Shown: piece after piece, positions 33,284 to 46,756 of the stretch
How positions within the stretch are numbered: position 1 is the stretch's first letter
How the letters are laid out: each line of letters starts with the position of its first letter
Origin: Alteribacter populi
GTDB taxonomy: Bacteria > Bacillota > Bacilli > Bacillales > Salisediminibacteriaceae
DNA length: 64,000 nt
Direction: 5' to 3'
Assembly: GCF_002352765.1 (NCBI RefSeq)
Contig: NZ_KZ293963.1
Coordinates: forward strand, 3,250,559 to 3,314,558
Program-made: the position numbers and the translations under genes
The notes under the pieces: model-generated
What the model was told of the DNA's origin: nothing
Databases searched by the model: none
The model's input: only the letters and a program-made list of their open reading frames with translations

Positions 33284-33613
33284 ATGAATCTACAAGTTGA
33301 TATTCAGGAAAAAGAGCAAACAGCCCATGTTTTTTTACAAGGAGAAATAGATGTTTACACGGTTCCGAAGCTTAAAGAGGAGCTTATCCCTCTGGCTGAA
33401 GAATCTGGAAGAAAGATTATTGTTGACCTTTCAAGCGTGAATTATATAGATAGTACCGGACTTGGTGTTTTTATTGGAGCTTTAAAAGCGACGGATCAAA
33501 GTGGGAGCACGTTAACCATTACCGGTGTAAATGATCGTGTGGAACGATTATTTACGATTACGGGCCTGGATGAAGTAATCGATATCGAATTAGATGAGAG
33601 AGAGGAGGCGTAA
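33284..33613 (+). CDS. rsbV: Anti-anti-sigma factor RsbV
   Basis: 109 residues, STAS domain. The phosphorylated serine is in NYIDSTGLGVF. Dephosphorylated RsbV binds RsbW and frees SigB. AGGAGGGG precedes the ATG. rsbW follows after 2 nt. Confidence 0.96.
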   Translation: MNLQVDIQEKEQTAHVFLQGEIDVYTVPKLKEELIPLAEESGRKIIVDLSSVNYIDSTGLGVFIGALKATDQSGSTLTITGVNDRVERLFTITGLDEVIDIELDEREEA

Positions 33614-33615
33614 GT

Positions 33616-34110
33616 ATGTCTGCAAAATCTGATTACATTGAAATGAAGCTTCCTGCAAAACCGGAATATGTAGGTGTTGTTCGTTTGACTGTCTCAGGAA
33701 TCGCGAATCGATTGGGCTATTCATATGACGATATTGAAGATATTAAAATCGCGATTGCTGAAGCTTGTACAAACGTGGTAAGCCATGCCTATCAAGACAG
33801 CACGGATGACGATGCTGTGATGATGGTCGGTTGTGGTGTTTATGACAACCGGATGGAACTTATGGTCGCCGATAAAGGCAATAGCTTTGACCTGAACTCA
33901 TTGAAGAGAAACCTAGGACCAGTAAGTGCTGATCAACCTGTTGAGGAACTTAAGGAAGGAGGTCTAGGCCTCTTTTTAATCGAGACCCTCATGGATAAAG
34001 TTGAAATCAACGGAGATTCAGGGGTCATTATCGTTATGACAAAGTTCCTTCAAAGAGATGGGGTGGAACATAATGGCGACGGAATCTCAACAACGACAAC
34101 GCACCAATAA
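33616..34110 (+). CDS. rsbW: Anti-sigma factor/serine kinase RsbW
   Basis: 164 residues, GHKL kinase. N-box AIAEACTNVVSHAY and G-boxes VADKGNSFD and GGLGLFLIETLMD are seen. It binds SigB in unstressed cells and phosphorylates RsbV. Its 3' end overlaps sigB by 38 nt. Confidence 0.96.
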   Translation: MSAKSDYIEMKLPAKPEYVGVVRLTVSGIANRLGYSYDDIEDIKIAIAEACTNVVSHAYQDSTDDDAVMMVGCGVYDNRMELMVADKGNSFDLNSLKRNLGPVSADQPVEELKEGGLGLFLIETLMDKVEINGDSGVIIVMTKFLQRDGVEHNGDGISTTTTHQ

Positions 34111-34861
34111 AGACCATATTTACAAATGGATTGAGAGATTTCAAGAGACAGGTGACGAGGAAATTCAGACTAAGCTCGTATTAGAATATGAAGGTCTTGT
34201 TCATTCGTTAGCGAGGAAATTTGCCAAAGGACAACGTCATGACGAAGATCTTGTCCAAGTAGGTATGATTGGTTTAATCGCCGCACTGAGGAGATTTGAC
34301 CCTGCATATGGCAGAAGTTTCGAATCCTTTGCAGTTCCTACGGTTGTTGGTGAAATTAAACGTTTTATTCGGGATAAAACGTGGAGTGTTCATGTGCCCC
34401 GCCGTATTAAAGAGCTTGGACCAAAAATTAAGGCAGCTGTTGAGGAATTAACAATTAATCTCCAGCGTTCTCCTCGTGTCGAAGAGATTGCTTCACACAT
34501 TGGAGTAATGGAAGAAGAGGTTTTAGAGACGATGGAAATGGGGAAAAGCTATCAAGCGCTCTCTGTTGACCGTTCTATTGAGGCGGACGATGAAGGTAGT
34601 GTTGTTACACTACTTGACCTTGTTGGCTCTAAAGAGGAAGGGTATGAAAAGACCGACCAACAAATGTTGTTGGAAAAAGCTTTCCACGTTCTAACAGAGC
34701 GAGAGCATCAAATCCTTTCTTACACCTATTTTGAAAACATGAGTCAAAAAGAAACCGGAGAACAACTCGGGATTTCACAAATGCACGTTTCACGATTGCA
34801 AAGGAGAGCCTTACAAAAATTGAGAGAATCTATTCGTATTGAGCCGACGGAGTGTTTGTAA
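34073..34861 (+). CDS. sigB: General stress sigma factor SigB
   Basis: 262 residues. Regions 2 (LARKFAKGQRHDEDLVQVGMIGLIAALRRFD, abridged), 3 and 4 (LTEREHQILSYTYFENMSQKETGEQLG...MHVSRLQRRAL) are complete. ATG 34073 is 6 nt after GGGTGG and gives the B. subtilis length; five more in-frame codons exist upstream from 34058. It directs the general stress regulon. Confidence 0.96.
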   Translation: MATESQQRQRTNKDHIYKWIERFQETGDEEIQTKLVLEYEGLVHSLARKFAKGQRHDEDLVQVGMIGLIAALRRFDPAYGRSFESFAVPTVVGEIKRFIRDKTWSVHVPRRIKELGPKIKAAVEELTINLQRSPRVEEIASHIGVMEEEVLETMEMGKSYQALSVDRSIEADDEGSVVTLLDLVGSKEEGYEKTDQQMLLEKAFHVLTEREHQILSYTYFENMSQKETGEQLGISQMHVSRLQRRALQKLRESIRIEPTECL

Positions 34862-35470
34862 ATGATAAAACACCACCAGCTAAACGGCATCGATGTCACT
34901 TCGTATCACACGGCGAAAAGGGGGAATTGGTGTTCGGGTGATGCATATCACATCTCCAGCGGAGAAGGTCATGTCATCTGTGCAATCGTAGATGGGCTCG
35001 GTAGCGGCGAAGAAGCGATGAAGGCATCTCAAGCCGTTATCCAAGTGATAGAAATGGACCAAGATGAGGCTATCGAAGAGCTGATGTCCCGGTGCAATAA
35101 TGCACTCAGGGAAAAGCGCGGGGCGGTGTTGACTATTATAAAAGTGGACATGGCCCGCGAAGAAATCATTTATAGTAATGTGGGGAATATCGGGTGTATC
35201 TTCTATTCACCATCTGGAAAACTAGTACGCCCGATCCCAACGCGAGGGTATGTGTCAGGGAAAAGGCAAAAGTTTAAATCTCAGCGCTATCAATTTGAAA
35301 AAGGAATGACGTTTCTTTTATATTCAGATGGCCTTTCGTTTGACCCTGCTTTTCACACGTTTATGATGAAAATGACTTCGACGAATAGAGCGATGCAACA
35401 AGTAGTTGAGATGATGGCTCATAATGCGGATGATACAACGATTCTTATAGGAAAGGTACCTGCACTATAA
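34862..35470 (+). CDS. rsbX: Phosphatase RsbX
   Basis: 202 residues, minimal PP2C fold (CAIVDGLGSGEEA, LLYSDGLSF, DDTTILIG). It dephosphorylates RsbR/RsbS to reset the stressosome. Begins immediately after the sigB stop, with GGAG inside the end of sigB. The operon ends here with a terminator. Confidence 0.93.
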   Translation: MIKHHQLNGIDVTSYHTAKRGNWCSGDAYHISSGEGHVICAIVDGLGSGEEAMKASQAVIQVIEMDQDEAIEELMSRCNNALREKRGAVLTIIKVDMAREEIIYSNVGNIGCIFYSPSGKLVRPIPTRGYVSGKRQKFKSQRYQFEKGMTFLLYSDGLSFDPAFHTFMMKMTSTNRAMQQVVEMMAHNADDTTILIGKVPAL

Positions 35471-35506
35471 TCTCAAATTGTGCCCTAAAACTTCCCCCTT
35501 CGTCTT

Positions 35507-35537
35507 AAAACTACCTATATAGTAGGTGGTTTTTTTG
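35507..35537 (+). terminator. sigB operon terminator
   Basis: CTACCTA (35511-35517)/TAGGTGG (35523-35529), followed by eight T. Confidence 0.85.
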
Positions 35538-35592
35538 TTTTGGTTTAGCTAAAATGTAGACGAGCCTAAAAAATGTTGCAGGAGGCGTATAG

Positions 35593-37773
35593 ATGGAATG
35601 GACAACGGATTCAACCTTATTACTAGAGCAAGTGACAAAATCTGTTCAATTAAATAAAGATCGTGTGAAAAATGTGATTAACCTTTCTGAGGAGGGAAAC
35701 ACCGTCCCTTTTATTGCTCGTTACCGAAAAGAACTGACGGGAGGGATGGATGAGGATCAAATACGTTCGATTTTAAAAGAGTGGGAGTATGCAAACAGTT
35801 TATCAAAACGAAAAGATGAAGTTTTACGACTGATTGATGAGCAGGAAAAGTTAACGCCTGAACTGAAACAAAAAATTGAAGCTGCTTCTAAGTTACAGGA
35901 ATTAGAAGACCTCTACCGCCCTTATAAACAAAAACGGCGAACGAAGGCGACAGTTGCCAAAGAAAAAGGGCTGGAGCCTTTAGCAAAATGGCTGTTGTCA
36001 CTCCCGGGCTCGAGCGATGTTCATGATGAAGCGAAGAAATACGTGAACGTTGAAAAAGAAGTAGCAACGGAAGAAGAGGCATTACAGGGAGCTAGAGACA
36101 TTATTAGTGAGTATATTTCAGATGACGCAGATATTCGTAAAGAAGCCCGGAAGCTAACTCATCGAGAAGGATGGTTTGTTTCACGGGTTAAAGACCAAGA
36201 GGCTGATGAAAAAGCGATTTACGAAATGTACTATACATATGAAGAGGCGGTCAGAAAGATCGTTCCTCACCGCGTACTTGCGATGAATCGCGGCGAAAAA
36301 GAAAAAATCCTTAAAGTTTCGATTCGTCCTCCTCGCGAGCGAATAGTACACCTTATAGAAAAGCGTTTCATAAACGACCATACAATTGCCGAATCACAAT
36401 TGAAAGAAGCGATTGAAGATGGCTATAAGCGATTAATCGAACCTTCCGTTGAAAGGGAGATTCGAAAAGAGGCAACAGAAGCTGCGGAAAAGCAAGCGAT
36501 TCATATTTTTTCAGAGAACCTCCGTAATCTACTACTTCAACCACCGCTAAAAGATAAGGTCGTGTTAGCGGTCGACCCCGCTTACCGAACGGGGTGTAAG
36601 CTCGCAGTTGTAGATGGGACCGGGAAAGTACTAGATATTGCTGTGATCTATCCAACACCACCAAGGAATGAAGTGGAAAAAGCACGAGAGGTCGTAAAAA
36701 AACTTGCCGTTACATACGATTGTGATGTGATTGCAGTAGGAAATGGAACAGCCTCTCGTGAAACAGAGCAATTTGTAGCAGAAACGATAAAAGAAATTGA
36801 AAAGCAAATTTTTTATGTCATTGTTAATGAAGCAGGAGCGAGTGTATACTCTGCTTCAAAGCTCGGAAAAGAGGAGTTTCCTAAACTTCAAGTTGAAGAA
36901 AGAAGTGCCGTTTCCATTGGTCGACGTCTACAAGACCCATTGGCTGAACTCGTAAAGATAGATCCGAAATCGGTCGGAGTTGGACAATATCAACATGATG
37001 TTTCACAGACCCAGCTCAATGATTCTTTAACATTTGTGGTGGAAACAGTAGTAAACCAAGTAGGGGTCAATGTAAATACAGCTTCAGCTTCTTTACTGCA
37101 ATATGTAGCAGGACTCTCGAAATCAGTCGCTACAAATATTGTGAAGCGAAGGGAAGAAGAGGGTCGTTTTACAACTAGAACAGAATTAAAGGCTGTACCT
37201 CGATTAGGCGCAAAAACCTATGAACAAGCGATTGGTTTTATGAGAATACTGGATGGAAAACAACCTCTCGATGAAACAAGCATTCATCCGGAAAGTTATA
37301 AAGTGACGAAGCAAATTATGACGCGGCTCAATATAGGTACAGGAGATATCGGGACTTCTAAGATGGCTGAAAAACTTGAAGGTGTGTCAGTGGAGGAACT
37401 AGCGAAAGAAAATGAAATCGGGACACCAACATTAAAGGATATTTTAGATGCGCTCGCCCGCCCAGGACGAGATCCGCGTGATGATGTGCCACCTCCGATA
37501 TTGAAACAAGATGTTTTATCTATGGAAGATTTGCAAAAAGGGATGGAACTAAAAGGAACGATTCGAAATGTTGTTGACTTCGGTTGTTTCGTTGATATCG
37601 GTGTAAAACAAGATGGGCTCGTTCATATATCCAAACTAACAAACCGCTTCGTCAAACACCCAATGGAAGTCGTCTCTGTAGGCGACATCGTTACAGTCTG
37701 GGTAGCAGATGTCGACCAACAAAAAGGCCGCATCGCATTAACCATGCTCTCCCCAGAAAAACAAAACACCTAG
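35593..37773 (+). CDS. Tex-family RNA-binding transcription accessory protein
   Basis: 726 residues (B. subtilis YdcI-like Tex). An N-terminal helical Tex domain precedes a YqgF/RNase H-like fold around 325-450 (VLAVDPAYRTGCKLAVVD). Tandem helix-hairpin-helix motifs occupy about 490-560, and a C-terminal S1 RNA-binding domain about 645-720 (GMELKGTIRNVVDFGCFVDIGVKQDGLVH, abridged). It probably binds RNA and acts on transcription complexes; the precise role is unsettled. AGGAGG precedes the ATG by 8 nt. The position after rsbX is conserved. Confidence 0.93.
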   Translation: MEWTTDSTLLLEQVTKSVQLNKDRVKNVINLSEEGNTVPFIARYRKELTGGMDEDQIRSILKEWEYANSLSKRKDEVLRLIDEQEKLTPELKQKIEAASKLQELEDLYRPYKQKRRTKATVAKEKGLEPLAKWLLSLPGSSDVHDEAKKYVNVEKEVATEEEALQGARDIISEYISDDADIRKEARKLTHREGWFVSRVKDQEADEKAIYEMYYTYEEAVRKIVPHRVLAMNRGEKEKILKVSIRPPRERIVHLIEKRFINDHTIAESQLKEAIEDGYKRLIEPSVEREIRKEATEAAEKQAIHIFSENLRNLLLQPPLKDKVVLAVDPAYRTGCKLAVVDGTGKVLDIAVIYPTPPRNEVEKAREVVKKLAVTYDCDVIAVGNGTASRETEQFVAETIKEIEKQIFYVIVNEAGASVYSASKLGKEEFPKLQVEERSAVSIGRRLQDPLAELVKIDPKSVGVGQYQHDVSQTQLNDSLTFVVETVVNQVGVNVNTASASLLQYVAGLSKSVATNIVKRREEEGRFTTRTELKAVPRLGAKTYEQAIGFMRILDGKQPLDETSIHPESYKVTKQIMTRLNIGTGDIGTSKMAEKLEGVSVEELAKENEIGTPTLKDILDALARPGRDPRDDVPPPILKQDVLSMEDLQKGMELKGTIRNVVDFGCFVDIGVKQDGLVHISKLTNRFVKHPMEVVSVGDIVTVWVADVDQQKGRIALTMLSPEKQNT

Positions 37774-37780
37774 CAAAGTA

Positions 37781-37843
37781 GACCCCACACCTAGGGTCTC
37801 AGGCCTGGGGTCTGACCCCACACAATTTCGTGTAAAATTGTGG
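37781..37843. repeat. GGGGTCTGACCCC palindromic repeat
   Basis: GACCCCA (37781-37787) recurs inverted as TGGGGTC (37806-37812). The palindrome TGGGGTC-T-GACCCCA (37806-37820) is followed by CCACACAATTT...AAATTGTGG. It shares CCCC-R-CACAATTTYGTG with 3413-3438. It may terminate tex transcription although it lacks a T-run. Confidence 0.7.
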
Positions 37844-37936
37844 AATAGGTTGACTTGTGTGTATATTTTGATCTAAAGGGCCTTTCATAAAGAGTGGCGG
37901 TGACAGGTGGGGAACATTTTACTCGTATAGTAGGTG

Positions 37937-38053
37937 CTAGGCGCCTTGGTTGTTGTTTTTATAATAAAACCAACATTGGTTAAGTACTTTGATTCTCCGC
38001 CTGTCTTTTTTGTAATACGCTTCTTTTAATTGTTTTTTAAGCCACGTGGGCAT
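37937..38053 (-). CDS. cmpA: Cortex morphogenetic protein CmpA
   Basis: 38 residues, MPTWLKKQLKEAYYKKDRRR followed by IKVLNQCWFYYKNNNQGA. It matches the short B. subtilis CmpA (MPNWLKKQMQKAF... with NQCWYFYRKK), a checkpoint peptide that acts with ClpX to degrade SpoIVA in cells with defective spore envelopes. GGAGG lies 7 nt before the ATG at 38053. It lies in the same place as in B. subtilis, between tex and the SprT-like gene and on the opposite strand. Confidence 0.88.
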   Translation of the reverse strand: MPTWLKKQLKEAYYKKDRRRIKVLNQCWFYYKNNNQGA

Positions 38054-38226
38054 TGGTAGCCCTCCTTTTCCATAAAGAAGCTGGAAACTGGTTAATCGTC
38101 TAACGGCCATAGTAGTATTACATACTATATGCTCTACAGATTGTCTGTGTTAAAAGTTAAAAATTCTATGTTCCAAAGTAAATTTTAAGTTGAAGTATTA
38201 AATGGCTTGTGTGAGGGGGCGCATTG

Positions 38227-38688
38227 ATGGACAATAATGAACTGCAAACTTTGGTAGAAGAAGTTTCAGAGAAAAGTTTCGGTAAACCTTTTTTGCACAA
38301 TGCGACATTCAATAAACGACTGCGGACTACAGGGGGGCGATACCTCTTGGCTTCTCACAATATTGAAATGAATCCAAATCAGCTTGAACGGTTTGGGATA
38401 GAAGAATTTATAAGAATTATTAAGCATGAACTTTGTCATTATCACCTTCATATAGAAGGGAAAGGATATCAACATCGAGATGAGGATTTTAAAACTCTGC
38501 TTGAGCAGGTCGGAGGGTCTCGATACTGTCAATTGATCCCTGAGCTACGACGTCAATCAAAAAAGACTCATGTTTACCGTTGTGGATCTTGCGGACTTCA
38601 ATATAAAAGGAAGAGACAAATTAACGTAAAAAGGTATGTATGCGGAAAGTGCCAAGGTCGTTTAAAAAAGCTAGAGACAATTTCTTGA
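38227..38688 (+). CDS. SprT-like metalloprotein (YdcK)
   Basis: 153 residues. The putative zinc protease motif HELCHYH (in IIKHELCHYHLHIEGKG) and a C-terminal zinc ribbon with four Cys (YRCGSCG...YVCGKC) define the SprT-like family. The substrate is unknown. ATG 38227 was chosen because GGGGG is 8 nt upstream; an in-frame TTG is at 38224. It is followed by promoters of the tRNA cluster. Confidence 0.88.
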   Translation: MDNNELQTLVEEVSEKSFGKPFLHNATFNKRLRTTGGRYLLASHNIEMNPNQLERFGIEEFIRIIKHELCHYHLHIEGKGYQHRDEDFKTLLEQVGGSRYCQLIPELRRQSKKTHVYRCGSCGLQYKRKRQINVKRYVCGKCQGRLKKLETIS

Positions 38689-38695
38689 GGAAATG

Positions 38696-38800
38696 TTGAC
38701 TGGCATTATGAACTATGGTACATTATAAAAGTCGCTGAAAGGACAGGCGATAACATTTCGAAAAAAATGTGTTGACATATTTGGATCGAGTGTTTAAAAT
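38696..38800 (+). promoter_or_regulatory. Tandem sigma-A promoters of the tRNA-rRNA cluster
   Basis: P1: TTGACT (38696-38701), 17 bp, TACATT (38719-38724). P2: TTGACA (38772-38777), 17 bp, TAAAAT (38795-38800). P2 starts about 25 bp before the first tRNA. Confidence 0.85.
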
Positions 38801-38830
38801 ATAAAAAGTCTTTTCATTTAATGACATTGT

Positions 38831-38905
38831 TCCACAGTAGCTCAGTGGTAGAGCAATCGGCTGTTAACCGATCGGTCGTAGGTTCGAGTCCTACCTGTGG
38901 AGCCA
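38831..38905 (+). tRNA. tRNA-Asn(GTT)
   Basis: Acceptor TCCACAG/CTGTGGA, anticodon loop CTGTTAA, T arm GGTTCGAGTC, encoded CCA. Confidence 0.95.
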
Positions 38906-38909
38906 TTTA

Positions 38910-39000
38910 GGAGAAGTACTCAAGTGGCTGAAGAGGCGCCCCTGCTAAGGGTGTAGGTCGTGTAAGCGGCGCGAGGGTTCAAATCCCTCCTTCTCCGCCA
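38910..39000 (+). tRNA. tRNA-Ser(GCT)
   Basis: Acceptor GGAGAAG/CTTCTCC, anticodon loop CTGCTAA, long variable arm as in class II tRNAs, encoded CCA. Confidence 0.95.
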
Positions 39001-39020
39001 GTTCTCATTTTATTTTTATT

Positions 39021-39095
39021 GGCCCGTTGGTCAAGTGGTTAAGACACCGCCCTTTCACGGCGGTAACACGGGTTCGAATCCCGTACGGGTCACCA
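39021..39095 (+). tRNA. tRNA-Glu(TTC)
   Basis: Acceptor GGCCCGT/ACGGGTC (one G-U pair), anticodon loop CTTTCAC, encoded CCA. Confidence 0.95.
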
Positions 39096-39144
39096 ACTTA
39101 TTTTCATTAAAACAAAGATTCGCAGGTTGATATATTTTCGTGAA

Positions 39145-39332
39145 GGAAGACCGAGACGTACCCAAGTACGTGAGGATCTGAAAGAACGCATCTGACGAAG
39201 AGATTCGCAGGATAAAGCTCACCTGATTGTTTGAAAGAAGCAAGAAGGTCGAGGAAGAAAGTGAGAGAAGACCGGAGCGTACCCAAGTACGTGAGGATCT
39301 GAAAGAACGCATCTGACGAAGAGATTCGCAGC
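39145..39332. repeat. Duplicated ~65-bp unit inside the tRNA cluster
   Basis: ACGTACCCAAGTACGTGAGG and the following AACGCATCTGACGAAGAG and ATTCGCAG occur at about 39146-39210 and again at 39267-39332, nearly identical. The second copy is flanked by inverted TTGTTTGAAA/TTTCAAACAA. Both lie between tRNA-Glu and tRNA-Val. The inner GTACxxxxxGTAC can pair. Confidence 0.75.
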
Positions 39333-39362
39333 TTATTTCAAACAATCTCTAAAACAATATTT

Positions 39363-39438
39363 GGAGGATTAGCTCAGTTGGGAGAGCACCTGCCTTACAA
39401 GCAGGGGGTCGGCGGTTCGAGCCCGTCATCCTCCACCA
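39363..39438 (+). tRNA. tRNA-Val(TAC)
   Basis: Acceptor GGAGGAT/ATCCTCC, anticodon loop CTTACAA, encoded CCA. Confidence 0.95.
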
Positions 39439-39460
39439 TAAAACTTAACTTAAAGAAAGT

Positions 39461-39536
39461 GGTCCCGTGGTGTAGCGGTTAACATGCCTGCCTGTCACGC
39501 AGGAGATCGCCGGTTCGATCCCGGTCGGGACCGCCA
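39461..39536 (+). tRNA. tRNA-Asp(GTC)
   Basis: Acceptor GGTCCCG/CGGGACC, anticodon loop CTGTCAC, encoded CCA. Confidence 0.95.
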
Positions 39537-39543
39537 TTTTTAT

Positions 39544-39628
39544 GCGGGTGTGGCGGAATTGGCAGACGCGCTAGACTTAGGATCTAGTGCCTTCGGGCGT
39601 GGGGGTTCGACTCCCTTCACCCGCACCA
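39544..39628 (+). tRNA. tRNA-Leu(TAG)
   Basis: Acceptor GCGGGTG/CACCCGC, anticodon TAG in ACTTAGGA, class II variable arm, encoded CCA. Confidence 0.95.
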
Positions 39629-39632
39629 TATT

Positions 39633-39718
<86 letters not shown>

Positions 39719-39767
39719 TAGTTATTATCTTTAATAATAAATGATAGATGAACGCCTATGTATATAG

Positions 39768-39844
<77 letters not shown>

Positions 39845-39864
39845 TTTAAATAGTATTTACTTAT

Positions 39865-39941
39865 CGGGAAGTAGCTCAGCTTGGCAGAGCACTTGGTTTG
39901 GGACCAAGGGGTCGCAGGTTCAAATCCTGTCTTCCCGACCA
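39865..39941 (+). tRNA. tRNA-Pro(TGG)
   Basis: Acceptor CGGGAAG/CTTCCCG, anticodon loop TTTGGGA, encoded CCA. Confidence 0.95.
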
Positions 39942-39949
39942 TCTTATTT

Positions 39950-40023
39950 GCGGGTGTAGTTTAGTGGTAAAACCTCAGCCTTCCAAGCTGATGATGTGGG
40001 TTCGATTCCCATCACCCGCTCCA
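39950..40023 (+). tRNA. tRNA-Gly(TCC)
   Basis: Acceptor GCGGGTG/CACCCGC, anticodon loop CTTCCAA, encoded CCA. Confidence 0.95.
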
Positions 40024-40043
40024 AAATAATTTTTAAAAACCTC

Positions 40044-40072
40044 TTGCAATAATCTAGTATAACTGATATGAT
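40044..40072 (+). promoter_or_regulatory. Internal promoter before tRNA-Ile and 16S
   Basis: TTGCAA (40044-40049), 17 bp, TATGAT (40067-40072) with extended TG (40064-40065). It could drive tRNA-Ile and the rRNA genes independently of the upstream tRNAs. Confidence 0.75.
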
Positions 40073-40088
40073 AGATAACGTTGCTTGA

Positions 40089-40165
<77 letters not shown>

Positions 40166-40289
40166 TAATTTTTAGCACAGTATGTTGAAACATTGACCTT
40201 TGAAAACTAAACAAAAAGCCAAGCGAAACGTGGGATATCGAGAGATATTCCGTCAATGAATTATTTATGATGTCAGAGACATCGAACTT

Positions 40290-41858
<1,569 letters not shown>

Positions 41859-42076
41859 AGGAGCTATTAAAGCTCAACGAGTTTTCCAAAGGTTTTGCTT
41901 TGGTCTTTTTGTTTAGTTTTGAAAGGTTAATCCTTTCAAAACCTGTTCTTTGAAAACTAGATAACAGTAACGACGTCAAATTTCTAATTTGAAAAAACTT
42001 TTTTATGAGTTTCACCGGTTGTTTGATTATTTGAGAGAACAACCGAGTGTCTTAGAAAAAGACCAACGACATCGAC
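41859..42076 (+). other. 16S-23S internal transcribed spacer without tRNA genes
   Basis: Contains TGTTCTTTGAAAACTAG, a motif also present before 16S (GACCTTTGAAAACTAAAC) and resembling the Bacillus rrn boxA region. Inverted segments such as GAAAGGTTAATCCTTTC provide processing stems. No tRNA is seen. Confidence 0.7.
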
Positions 42077-45010
<2,934 letters not shown>

Positions 45011-45106
45011 AAAAACGATGTTGTTTGTCTTTAAGAAACTCACACAGGTTTCAAGTTGAAGCTGTTATCTAGTTTTGAGAGAACAAGGTTTTCTCAAAAG
45101 AATACT

Positions 45107-45226
<120 letters not shown>

Positions 45227-45234
45227 ATGAAGGT

Positions 45235-45266
45235 AACACTCGCTTTAGGGCGAGTGTTTTTTTGCG
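45235..45266 (+). terminator. rRNA operon terminator
   Basis: AACACTCGC (45235-45243)/GCGAGTGTT (45250-45258) followed by a T-run. Confidence 0.93.
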
Positions 45267-45297
45267 TTTTGGTGAAAAAAGCCCCAAAAAAAAGGAC

Positions 45298-45321
45298 ACT
45301 ACTGGCTATTGAGCCAGTAGT
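45298..45321. other. Perfect 10-bp hairpin after the rrn terminator
   Basis: ACTACTGGCT-ATTG-AGCCAGTAGT without a T-run. It may be a back-up terminator or leader structure of the next gene. Confidence 0.45.
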
Positions 45322-45509
45322 TCCCGGATCGAAAGTAAATAGCTCCGGCACCGGTAGAGCTTCCTATATGATCCTATACGACACAAAGCAACTCTCATTT
45401 AATTATAGTGATTCCAGTTTTAAAAAGTCGAACAAGCTTAATTTATTGTTTGCTTGGAACGGTTCAGTTAAGATAGAGGAAAAGAAGGTTCTGAGAGAGG
45501 AGTATTTAG

Positions 45510-46646
45510 ATGAAATTTCATACGAAAAACGTTCATTTTCAAGATAAAGTTGATACGGTAGAAGTAAGTAAAACGAAGCCGATTTATCAAACATCTGCTT
45601 TTTCATTTACGGATTTAGATGATATGGAGAACTTTTTTCAAGGGAAAAAAGGTTATATGTATACAAGGGTTGGAAATCCGAATACTGATGACCTTGGAAA
45701 AGGAGTGGCTGATTTAGAAGGAGCTCCAGTAGGGGCAGCTTCGGCATCTGGTATTTCGGCGATTTTAGGTGGTGTTCTGGCAGTGGCGAAAGCGGGGGAT
45801 CATGTAGTAGCTACTGAAGACTTATACGGAGGAACCTATCAGTTGTTTGCTCATGAGCTAGCGGACTTTGGAATTGAAGTATCTTTCGTAAACTTTGAAG
45901 ACCAATCTAAAATAAAGGAAGCGATCAAAGAAAATACGGTGCTGCTTTATACGGAAGCGGTAACGAACCCATTGCTGCGAGTTGAAGATATCGCGGGTGT
46001 TGTAAAAATAGCTGATGACCACGGTCTTAAAACGATGGTGGATAATACGTTTCCTTCTCCTTACCTGATTCGACCGTATACATATGGCGTTAATTTGGTG
46101 GCTCATAGTGCAACAAAATATATTGGGGGTCATAGCGACTTATCCGCAGGGATCATTGTCGGCGATAAGGATCTGATGAAAAAAGCGAAGTCAAAGATTG
46201 TTAATTTAGGTGCTAACCTAGGTCCATTTGACGGCTGGCTTGGTTGCCGCGGGTTAAAGACACTAAGCCTGCGGATGGAACGTCAATCGTCGAATGCTCA
46301 AAAGCTTGCTGATCACCTTGGAAAAGAAGCAAGTGTTAAGAAGGTGTATTATCCTAAAGGAGTATCAGCTAAAGGAAACGGTGCGATCGTTACAGTGGAC
46401 TTAGGAGAGAATTACGATCTACATAATTTTTTCCGGAATTTAAACTGGGTTAAGGTTGTGCCTACACTAGCCGGTGTTGAAACATCTGTCACCTATCCTG
46501 TAGGAACTTCTCATCGCCCGGTACCGAAAGAAACAAGAGAACGCTTAGGCGTTACTGAATCGATGGTGCGAATTTCGGTTGGAATTGAAGATGCAGAAGA
46601 TATTATTGAAGTGTTCGATCAAGCTCTTGCAAATTCAAAAAAGTAA
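45510..46646 (+). CDS. Cys/Met-metabolism PLP-dependent enzyme (cystathionine lyase/synthase or methionine gamma-lyase type)
   Basis: 378 residues. The gamma-family fold is clear: YTRVGNPN (phosphate/PLP contact), ASASGISAI, DNTFPSPYLIRP, the Schiff-base lysine in SATKYIGGHSD, and the C-terminal VRISVGIEDAEDIIEVFDQAL. Members act on cystathionine, homoserine esters or methionine; sequence alone does not separate them here. AGAGGAG lies 8 nt before the ATG. Monocistronic with its own terminator, between the rRNA operon and thiL. I saw no S-box or T-box leader. Confidence 0.85.
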   Translation: MKFHTKNVHFQDKVDTVEVSKTKPIYQTSAFSFTDLDDMENFFQGKKGYMYTRVGNPNTDDLGKGVADLEGAPVGAASASGISAILGGVLAVAKAGDHVVATEDLYGGTYQLFAHELADFGIEVSFVNFEDQSKIKEAIKENTVLLYTEAVTNPLLRVEDIAGVVKIADDHGLKTMVDNTFPSPYLIRPYTYGVNLVAHSATKYIGGHSDLSAGIIVGDKDLMKKAKSKIVNLGANLGPFDGWLGCRGLKTLSLRMERQSSNAQKLADHLGKEASVKKVYYPKGVSAKGNGAIVTVDLGENYDLHNFFRNLNWVKVVPTLAGVETSVTYPVGTSHRPVPKETRERLGVTESMVRISVGIEDAEDIIEVFDQALANSKK

Positions 46647-46663
46647 ACATTCCGACAATATAT

Positions 46664-46718
46664 TTATTTTAAATAAACGTTTGTTTAATACGTAAAAAAG
46701 CTCGGTATTCGTCGTACC
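46664..46718. repeat. Direct repeat with TetR-operator-like palindrome, copy 1
   Basis: TAAATAAACGTTTGTTTA (46670-46687) is an imperfect palindrome. The 55-bp surrounding stretch, including the terminator's AGCTCG, is repeated 301 bp downstream (46965-47019). Confidence 0.65.
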
Positions 46719-46729
46719 GAGCTTTTTTT
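46694..46729 (+). terminator. Terminator of the PLP enzyme gene
   Basis: AGCTCGGTA/TACCGAGCT within A6...T7. Confidence 0.92.
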
Positions 46730-46756
46730 AAGAGATAAATATAACAATCTACGTTT

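Noticed and set aside
41859..42076. tRNA genes in the 16S-23S spacer
   Set aside because: No cloverleaf or CCA-ended acceptor stem is seen; tRNA-Ile lies before 16S instead.
45322..45509. S-box or T-box riboswitch before the Cys/Met PLP enzyme
   Set aside because: I could not find the conserved S-box core or a T-box sequence; only a short hairpin at 45298-45321 is present.
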